Position numbers and translations under genes: made by a program. A stretch of DNA of 64,000 bases. It comes from Pontibacter sp. G13. GTDB taxonomy: Bacteria > Bacteroidota > Bacteroidia > J057. The stretch is from the NCBI RefSeq assembly GCF_031851795.1, contig NZ_CP134696.1, positions 6,820,001-6,884,000 of the forward strand, read 5' to 3'. Positions 58,749 through 64,000 of the stretch are shown in pieces. Each line of letters opens with the position of its first letter. Positions within the stretch are counted from its first letter, which is position 1. Below the pieces are notes generated by a model, which was given only the letters and a program-made list of their open reading frames with translations, did no database searches and had not been told where the DNA came from.

Positions 58749-59114
58749 ATGAGTGAAAATCCTGCCCTAGCGGCATACAACAAACGCAAGAATAGCCACT
58801 TGGCCATTTCCATTGTGCTGGACCTCCTTGGAATGGCCACCTACCTCGTGCCCTTGGTGGGCGAAATTGGGGACTTTATCTATGCCCCCATTTATGGCTT
58901 ATCGATCTTCATCATGTACCGCAAGCGCATGCTTCCAGCTGTGTTGGGGGGAATGGTGGGTACCATCGAAGAACTGCTCCCTACCGCTGATGTGATGCCT
59001 ACGGCCACCTTGATGTGGGTATATACCTATGTCATTCGAAAGAAAGACACTATGAAGCAGTTTGCCGAAGATCACCAATCGGAGACGGCCATTTTGGGAA
59101 ATGGGTCTGTTTAG
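58749..59114 (+). CDS. Small membrane protein of unknown function
   Basis: 121 residues from the ATG at 58749. Two hydrophobic segments run closely together: ISIVLDLLGMATYLVPLVGE and IYAPIYGLSIFIMYRKRMLP, then AVLGGMVGTIEELLPTADVM and a third, MPTATLMWVYTYVI. The glycine-rich GGMVGTIEELLP resembles an amphipathic re-entrant region. The tail is polar and ends LGNGSV. No named family is recognised. It follows the two small membrane proteins with 103 bp between. Confidence 0.55.
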   Translation: MSENPALAAYNKRKNSHLAISIVLDLLGMATYLVPLVGEIGDFIYAPIYGLSIFIMYRKRMLPAVLGGMVGTIEELLPTADVMPTATLMWVYTYVIRKKDTMKQFAEDHQSETAILGNGSV

Positions 59115-59183
59115 TCCTTCCTTCCAGTACCTGTAAAAGCTCCTGCAAGAAGCCCTATCCATCAACCTCATCAGGTGTTATCC

Positions 59184-59924
59184 ATGTCCTTCCAATTGAT
59201 TCCGGTCGTCGATCAGATGCTTGAGTTGTACCGACTGCCTATTGGCCAAGATCGGTTTCAAGCGTATTTGAACCTGTTGCAAGGTCCTCATGGCAAAGAC
59301 ATGATCTGTCCAGTAGGCGGATACAATCCCATGGCCAAGGAACCTGCGATTGCCAGGCTTCAAGAATTGAAAATGTTGAATGCTGAGGCTTTAGCTCAAA
59401 CGGAATTGGAAAAACTCAGTCGTGAATGTGCCCAGCTGGGAATCGATCAGGTAGGGGTTGCTCTCAATCTTGCAGACGATGTCGGAGGCAGTTGGTCCGA
59501 CTATTTCTCGACCTCATTTTCCAGCCGATTTCAGATTGGGGCATTGGTCAAGCGCCAGTTTTGCGCGGTGTTTTTCTGGACGAGTGAGCCATTTTCGGAG
59601 GAATTGATCCGACGTAGAGTCAGGGAATATGCCCTGAGGACTGTCTATCAACTGCGAAATGGATTGGCACGAACCCTCCAAGATATGATGGATCAGGAGC
59701 GATTTGTCGCCCAGCACTCCCCTAAGACTGAATCTCAAATGTCCGATGAAGCGAGTGATTTGGCTGAAAAATTTCTCAAGAAGTACGGCAACAGTGACGA
59801 AATGCCTGTGATGTTTAATTTTTTCATGGGCGATGAAGCTTCCGAAGCGCTGGGGTATCGTACCTTCGGGCTTGAACCCAACTTGGGATTCCGATATGCG
59901 CAAAAGCTGGCCATTCAAGCCTGA
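59184..59924 (+). CDS. Conserved-looking cytoplasmic protein of unknown function
   Basis: 246 residues from the ATG at 59184 (a GTG at 59175 is also in frame). It has no signal peptide or membrane segment. Visible stretches are LQGPHGKDMICPVGGYNPMA, LGIDQVGVALNLADDVGGSW, SRFQIGALVKRQFCAVFFWT, and the helical RRRVREYALRTVYQLRNGLA. The end is EALGYRTFGLEPNLGFRYAQ. No domain is recognised. It is followed 26 bp later by a DinB-like gene, suggesting co-transcription. Confidence 0.55.
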   Translation: MSFQLIPVVDQMLELYRLPIGQDRFQAYLNLLQGPHGKDMICPVGGYNPMAKEPAIARLQELKMLNAEALAQTELEKLSRECAQLGIDQVGVALNLADDVGGSWSDYFSTSFSSRFQIGALVKRQFCAVFFWTSEPFSEELIRRRVREYALRTVYQLRNGLARTLQDMMDQERFVAQHSPKTESQMSDEASDLAEKFLKKYGNSDEMPVMFNFFMGDEASEALGYRTFGLEPNLGFRYAQKLAIQA

Positions 59925-59950
59925 TTTCTAATCCCTAGAACTACGCGTTT

Positions 59951-60418
59951 ATGAACCTTTCTCAACAGCTAGCCCAGCGATACCGCGAGGTGATTTTGGA
60001 TGGAAAGTGGATCGCCAACACCAATTTTCAAGATCAGCTCGCCGATGTCACATGGGAAGAATCCATCCAGCAAGTCGCCACGCTCAACACGCTTGCGGCA
60101 TTGACCTTCCATATTGGATATTACACCGCAGGGCTCAATCAAGTATTTGCAGGCGGAGACTTGGAGATTCGGGATAGATTCAGCTTCGATTTTTCCCCTA
60201 TAGAATCTCCTCAAGATTGGGATCAGCTCCGGAATCAGCTTTGGACGGGTGCTGCCGAATTTGTCGAACACCTCGAAAGAATGCCAGAATCTCAGCTTTC
60301 CGAAGGTTTTGTCAAGCCGGAATACGGCACTTACCTCCGCAACATCGAGGGGATGATCGAACATGCCTATTACCACCTCGGCCAGGTGGTCCTCATCAAG
60401 AAACTTATTCGACAATAG
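59951..60418 (+). CDS. DinB-like protein (DUF1572-type)
   Basis: 155 residues. The DinB four-helix fold is indicated by a first helix with LAQRYREVILDGKWIANTNF, the histidine of LAALTFHIGYYTAGLNQVFA in helix 2, a long loop, and the C-terminal NIEGMIEHAYYHLGQVVLIK with the second histidine pair. The spacing suits the metal site of DinB/DUF1572 proteins. The reaction is unknown. It starts 26 bp after an unknown gene and is followed by an RDD protein 94 bp downstream. Confidence 0.78.
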   Translation: MNLSQQLAQRYREVILDGKWIANTNFQDQLADVTWEESIQQVATLNTLAALTFHIGYYTAGLNQVFAGGDLEIRDRFSFDFSPIESPQDWDQLRNQLWTGAAEFVEHLERMPESQLSEGFVKPEYGTYLRNIEGMIEHAYYHLGQVVLIKKLIRQ

Positions 60419-60512
60419 CGAGCCCCTAAGACAAATATCATGGGAGCGGGTGTCTTCATCATTGGCACTATGACAGAATCGGCTATCTTTGCGGTTTCAA
60501 AATATCCGTACA

Positions 60513-61046
60513 ATGAACGAACAGCCCATCAACGCCGGCACCCGCCTCATCTCCATGTTCACCGATCACATTGCCATGAGCATGTTGGCCATGATCTTCG
60601 CCCTTCCCGGAATGATCACCACCATCCTATCTTCCACGCAAGCTGACGGTGTAGCTACCTTGAATCTGCTGAGTGGTGGCAATTTATTCGCAGTAGTGGG
60701 CTTCGCCTTTTATTTCCTCAAAGACAGCATCGACGGTCGGGGTCTTGGCAAACGCATGTTCAAGATGCAAGTAGTCGTTCATGACACAGGGGAAACAGCC
60801 GGTCCCTTGAGATGCATGGTCCGAAATGTGTTCACCTTGCTTTGGCCTATCGAGGCGATCATGGTGATGGCGAGCCCGAAACGGAGATTGGGAGACTTTG
60901 TGGCCGGAACATCTGTGGAGCTGAGAGATCCTGAAAAGCCCCTGATGTCCATTGCTTGGGGACAAATAGGGTTGGCTTGGTTGGCAAGCTACTTGGTCTT
61001 GTTGGCGCCGCTTTATTTCCTCCAAACTTGGGTGATTGGATCGTGA
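60513..61046 (+). CDS. RDD family membrane protein
   Basis: 177 residues from the ATG at 60513. The RDD domain is complete: AGTRLISMFTDHIAMSMLAM (the R-x6-D motif in helix 1), then FYFLKDSIDGRGLGKRMFKM with the D and G-S/G-K motif, and RCMVRNVFTLLWPIEAIMVM. A third and fourth helix follow (IGLAWLASYLVLLAPLYFL). RDD proteins are mostly of unknown role; some help Na+ or stress tolerance. No clear operon partner. Confidence 0.85.
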   Translation: MNEQPINAGTRLISMFTDHIAMSMLAMIFALPGMITTILSSTQADGVATLNLLSGGNLFAVVGFAFYFLKDSIDGRGLGKRMFKMQVVVHDTGETAGPLRCMVRNVFTLLWPIEAIMVMASPKRRLGDFVAGTSVELRDPEKPLMSIAWGQIGLAWLASYLVLLAPLYFLQTWVIGS

Positions 61047-61117
61047 AGGTTCATCTTCTGAAATGATCAGGTTGAACCGAATGGTTTGTGTAGCTTGAAG
61101 CTCCAACCATTCATCTC

Positions 61118-62287
61118 ATGACCAAGCGCGAATTTCTCCGGCTTCTCGGGCTGATGGGGGTGTCCATTCCCACGTATCCAGCCTTACTTTCCTGCGAATC
61201 TCCCGAAGAACCGACTCCATTTTCCGGATCTGTATTGATCATCGGTGCCGGGGCTGCGGGTATGACTGCTGGTTACCGTCTTGCCCAAGCGGGGGTTCCC
61301 TATCAAATTCTCGAAGCCAGCTCACAGCATGGCGGACGAATGCGAACCAACACCACATTCGCAGATTTTCCGATTCCCTTGGGAGCCGAATGGCTTCACA
61401 TCGAGCCGGGTATTTTCGCGGAGATCGTCAATGATCCTTCCCAACCTGTAGAAGTAGCCTTAGCAGCATATGAGCCCCAGTCCCAACATGCGATTTGGGA
61501 TGGAACGGAACTTCAATACATGGCCGTCGGCAACGATGCCCCAGATCAAAAATTCGTCGATGGAACTTGGCTCACGTTCTTCGAAGAATTTATCCTGCCG
61601 ACAGTCCAATCCAACATACAATTTGACACCAAGGTAGACCGCATTGAATGGGGGGGAGATCAAGTACAGGTACGTGATACAGGGGGAGAGACATTTTCTG
61701 CGGACCGGTTGATCCTGACGATCCCTCTGCGAATGCTCCAACTTGGGGAAATCACCTTTGAACCTGAGTTGCCCGATAGCAAGCAGGAAGCCATCCGTGA
61801 ATCTCGCGTTTGGGACGGAATCAAGGTCTTCTTGGAATTCAGCGAGAAATTCTATCCAGAGACCTTCGAGTATCCGATTGATCCTCCGAAAAGCGGACAA
61901 ATGCTATATTTCGATGCGGCCTATGGTCAGGACACCTCGCAACATGTGTTGGGGCTATTCGCGGTGGGATCGGGAGCCATGCCGTATTTGTCTCGTTCGG
62001 GAGATGAATTGAAGGATTATATTCTGGCGGAATTGGACCCGATGTTTGGAGGAAAAGCTTCGGAGACCTACCTCAAGCATCTCGTTCAAAACTGGAATCA
62101 GCAGCCGCTTTTTCAAGGGGCATACCTATATGATCATGAAAAATGGCGAAGAGCCCGAGATCTGGGGCGTTCTGTGGAGGGCAAGCTCTTTTTCGCAGGT
62201 GAAGCCTACTCCGATGGGAATGACTGGGGCAGTGTGCACGCCGCTGCTCGTGCTGCGATTCGGGCGGTGGAGGAAATGTTAGAGTAG
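61118..62287 (+). CDS. FAD-dependent amine oxidase (monoamine/polyamine oxidase-like)
   Basis: 389 residues with a Tat-like leader (MTKREFLRLLGLMGVSIPTY) and a cysteine (LLSC) that could also be lipidated. The Rossmann dinucleotide motif is VLIIGAGAAGMTAGYRLAQA, followed by LEASSQHGGRMRTN, the GG-R motif of amine oxidases. The middle has LGAEWLHIEPG and ADRLILTIPLRMLQLGEITF; the C-terminal FAD motif is GKLFFAGEAYSDGNDWGSVH. It should oxidise a primary or secondary amine outside the cytoplasm. Substrate unclear. A terminator follows. Confidence 0.9.
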   Translation: MTKREFLRLLGLMGVSIPTYPALLSCESPEEPTPFSGSVLIIGAGAAGMTAGYRLAQAGVPYQILEASSQHGGRMRTNTTFADFPIPLGAEWLHIEPGIFAEIVNDPSQPVEVALAAYEPQSQHAIWDGTELQYMAVGNDAPDQKFVDGTWLTFFEEFILPTVQSNIQFDTKVDRIEWGGDQVQVRDTGGETFSADRLILTIPLRMLQLGEITFEPELPDSKQEAIRESRVWDGIKVFLEFSEKFYPETFEYPIDPPKSGQMLYFDAAYGQDTSQHVLGLFAVGSGAMPYLSRSGDELKDYILAELDPMFGGKASETYLKHLVQNWNQQPLFQGAYLYDHEKWRRARDLGRSVEGKLFFAGEAYSDGNDWGSVHAAARAAIRAVEEMLE

Positions 62288-62343
62288 GGAAGAGGTGCTC
62301 TGCTTAGGTCTGCCCACTCCATAGGGGTTCTGCTTTATCTGAA

Positions 62344-62384
62344 AAGGCGATCGTCCGATTAATCAAACGATCGCCTTCCTTTTT
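62344..62384. terminator. Terminator between convergent amine oxidase and SGNH genes
   Basis: AAGGCGATCGT (62344-62354) pairs perfectly with ACGATCGCCTT (62367-62377) around a 12-nt loop, followed by CCTTTTT. It sits between two convergent genes. Confidence 0.85.
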
Positions 62385-62402
62385 GATTTCTGGGCGGGTA
62401 TT

Positions 62403-63686
62403 TTATCGCCTACTCACCCGTCCAGTCCAGCGAATGCCTCCATCCAACTTCACTTCCAACACATAGACGCCACGTGGGAGCATCGTCATGTCCAAAGCAA
62501 TCTGGCTAGTCTCTGTATCATGGCCATTCAACACCGAGCGCCCCGCTAGGTCTAGTACCTTCCATTCCACCTGTCGGAAATGATCCCCGAGTACAAGCAG
62601 GGAGTGTCCCTGAGTGGGATTGGGGAATAACTTGAACTGCTCGAAAGGCAATTGCGCAAGGGAAGTGGTAGGAATAGCGACTTCCACCGATACGGAATCT
62701 TGGCTGGAAAGCCCGCACTTGTAGGTCGTGAGGATTACTTGGTAAGTGCCATTCGCGGTGTAGGTATGAATCGCGCTGGCCTCATCCGAAACGGCCCCAT
62801 CCCCAAAGTCCCAGTGTAGGGAATCGACTTCTGCGCCGGTGTAGGCGACTGTGACGATTGAGTCGGTAAACTGATGGACAAATCCCGCTTCAGGTCCAAC
62901 ATTGCCAAACGTCCAAGTGCTGATCTCATCGAATGCGATGCGCTTGGCAGCTACCTTGAGGGAGTCGGCAACATCCTTCTGTAGGTTGCCATTCCAGGTG
63001 ATGGCCGTAGGGTCTTCCCCAAAAATCATGGCATAGAACGTACAAGCTGCTGCATACGAGCCTGCATAAGAGGGATGGGACCCATCACCGGAATAAAGGT
63101 TGATCTGCGGAAATTGTTCCCGGACATATCGCCACACAGGTCCTACAGGTGAGGCTATCGCTTCGTGTTGTTGGGCCATCCAAGTATAGGTGGCTGTGAG
63201 CGCACTATCCATGCCTTCATAGGTGCATACCCAAGGCACAAATTGACAATTCTGGGCATCTCCATTTTGTCGGCCCCAGGTCGTGAAGAAAATCGGTTGG
63301 GTGCAAGCTCGATGGGCACGGATGCTATCTACCAGCGTTTCCGCATGGGGAAATAGTTCCATCTGCATTTGCCCCTGAGCCCAGGAGGGTTCTTGGCTCT
63401 GAGCTTGCAAACTCACAAAATCCCATTGATCCGAGGAGATCTTGGCCATCGTAGCGGCATCTTGGGCATGGTTCATGAATCGGTAGCCACCGGGCGTCCT
63501 CGCATCATAGATGAGGCTATCTCCGGTCGAGAGCGCCATCTGCGCAATCAGGTTGGGCAGGTTGTTACTGGCGGTATAGCTGTTGCCAATGAACAAAACC
63601 CGCTTGACGGACTGTGCCGAAAGGACGTTGCATGTGAAAAGGAATACCAGCCCGACAAGCAAGCTGGTGGAGAGGAATCTCTTCAT
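62403..63686 (-). CDS. SGNH/GDSL hydrolase with PKD domain and T9SS tail
   Basis: 427 residues from the ATG at 63686, opening a signal peptide (MKRFLSTSLLVGLVFLFTCN, cleavage near LSAQ). The SGNH domain has the nucleophile Ser36 in VLFIGNSYTASNNLPNLIAQ, then DARTPGGYRFMNHAQDAATM, WDFVSLQAQSQEPSW, and the acid/histidine pair in YSGDGSHPSYAGSYAAACTF. A PKD domain follows (DSLHWDFGDGAVSDEASAIH). The last about 70 residues are a T9SS sorting domain (FKLFPNPTQGHSLLVLG; VLDLAGRSVLNG). A secreted carbohydrate or lipid esterase is most likely. The frame is open back to 63725, but the signal peptide fixes the start. Confidence 0.9.
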   Translation of the reverse strand: MKRFLSTSLLVGLVFLFTCNVLSAQSVKRVLFIGNSYTASNNLPNLIAQMALSTGDSLIYDARTPGGYRFMNHAQDAATMAKISSDQWDFVSLQAQSQEPSWAQGQMQMELFPHAETLVDSIRAHRACTQPIFFTTWGRQNGDAQNCQFVPWVCTYEGMDSALTATYTWMAQQHEAIASPVGPVWRYVREQFPQINLYSGDGSHPSYAGSYAAACTFYAMIFGEDPTAITWNGNLQKDVADSLKVAAKRIAFDEISTWTFGNVGPEAGFVHQFTDSIVTVAYTGAEVDSLHWDFGDGAVSDEASAIHTYTANGTYQVILTTYKCGLSSQDSVSVEVAIPTTSLAQLPFEQFKLFPNPTQGHSLLVLGDHFRQVEWKVLDLAGRSVLNGHDTETSQIALDMTMLPRGVYVLEVKLDGGIRWTGRVSRR

Positions 63687-63823
63687 GTGAAATAATCTCG
63701 GTAGTGGTAAATCAGGGAAATGCAAAGTGAAAGGTCACTCATGCATTCCGAAACCGACTAATTTACCATATTCGAATCATTTCGGCAAATCATGGGTTGT
63801 GTTCATCTATTCATTGACCCCAA

Positions 63824-64000
63824 TTAGGGATTTGGAGCTAATTTCAGCAAGGTCCAATCTGCTGCGAATGGAAGGACTGCTAATTCTGTAGGGTTATCTG
63901 GATCTGGCTCTTCGATTCCACTGATTGTCAGGATGCCTCTCGTTGTCTTGAGTTCCAATCCGCATAGCATCTCTCCTGTATATAGGTTACGCTGGAAATG
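63824..64000 (-). CDS. 3' end of an unknown reverse-strand gene (runs off the right edge)
   Basis: On the reverse strand a frame is open from the window edge to a TAA at 63826-63824, giving 58 residues. The visible C-terminus includes FQRNLYTGEMLCGLELKTTR, then GILTISGIEEPDPDNPTELA and ends FAADWTLLKLAPNP. It looks like normal coding sequence (regular codon use, alternating charged and hydrophobic residues). The family cannot be recognised from this fragment. It precedes the SGNH gene on the same strand with a 137-bp gap. Confidence 0.5.
   Translation of the reverse strand, partial: HFQRNLYTGEMLCGLELKTTRGILTISGIEEPDPDNPTELAVLPFAADWTLLKLAPNP

Noticed and set aside
1-64000. tRNA, rRNA, tmRNA or complete insertion sequence
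   Set aside because: No cloverleaf, rRNA core sequence or transposase with terminal inverted repeats was recognised on either strand by eye; a covariance search would be needed to exclude small RNAs.

Overview
The window reads as chromosomal DNA of a member of the Bacteroidota, probably a marine, polysaccharide-degrading member of the Saprospiria/Cytophagia type. Six proteins end in a type IX secretion (T9SS) C-terminal sorting domain. Starts lack Shine-Dalgarno sequences and often sit in AT-rich leaders. Regulators are of the phylum's usual kinds: short Crp/Fnr proteins, AraC proteins and a LytS/LytTR pair. Lineage below phylum is inference. No rRNA, tRNA, CRISPR array, intact insertion sequence or prophage was seen.

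Layout. 1-5 kb: the 5' part of an isocitrate dehydrogenase gene (reverse strand), a Crp/Fnr regulator, an AraC regulator with a DUF2938 membrane protein, a DinB-like protein and a decayed acetyltransferase. 5-8 kb: a LytS-type kinase and LytTR regulator followed by a T9SS-secreted protein. 8-16 kb: a second Crp/Fnr regulator, several small secreted or membrane proteins of unknown role, a T9SS-sorted di-heme peroxidase, a thioredoxin-fold protein that has lost its CxxC, and an alpha/beta hydrolase. 16-23 kb: the most distinctive block, a GH16 and a GH81 beta-1,3-glucanase in tandem, ending in the same 1,039-bp CBM6-CBM6-T9SS module. 23-25 kb: a LysR regulator divergent from an SbtA-type bicarbonate transporter, then a GC-rich, highly structured intergenic element.

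25-35 kb: a sialate O-acetylesterase-type enzyme, a secreted peptidase-like hydrolase, a D-aminoacylase-type amidohydrolase split by an in-frame stop, two secreted unknowns, and an AraC / NTF2-like / NTF2-like / dienelactone-hydrolase-like gene set. 35-38.5 kb: an OmpA-domain protein paired with a membrane-anchored coiled-coil protein, a GNAT acetyltransferase and a GreA/GreB-like protein. 38.5-49 kb: two amidohydrolases, a GH117-type lipoprotein, RluF, DcaP-like and OprB-like porins, a SpoU methyltransferase and a lipoprotein hydrolase. 49-54 kb: a small protein plus an 864-residue DUF4132 protein, and an FAD-linked oxidase. 54-58 kb: a 1,123-residue secreted protein with ten cysteine-containing repeats; the last 49 bp of its coding sequence also lie just upstream of it. 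58-64 kb: small membrane proteins, a DinB-like protein, an RDD protein, an amine-oxidase-type flavoprotein, a T9SS-sorted SGNH hydrolase and the 3' end of an unknown gene.

How the parts fit. The clearest functional unit is extracellular beta-1,3-glucan (laminarin-type) degradation by GH16 plus GH81, both carrying glucan-binding modules and T9SS tails. GH117, a sialate-esterase-like enzyme, OprB and DcaP porins add to a picture of algal polysaccharide and small-molecule scavenging, but they are not in one operon. Two independent cases of duplicated 3' ends of T9SS genes (1,039 bp and 49 bp) suggest that sorting-domain tails are recombination points in this genome.
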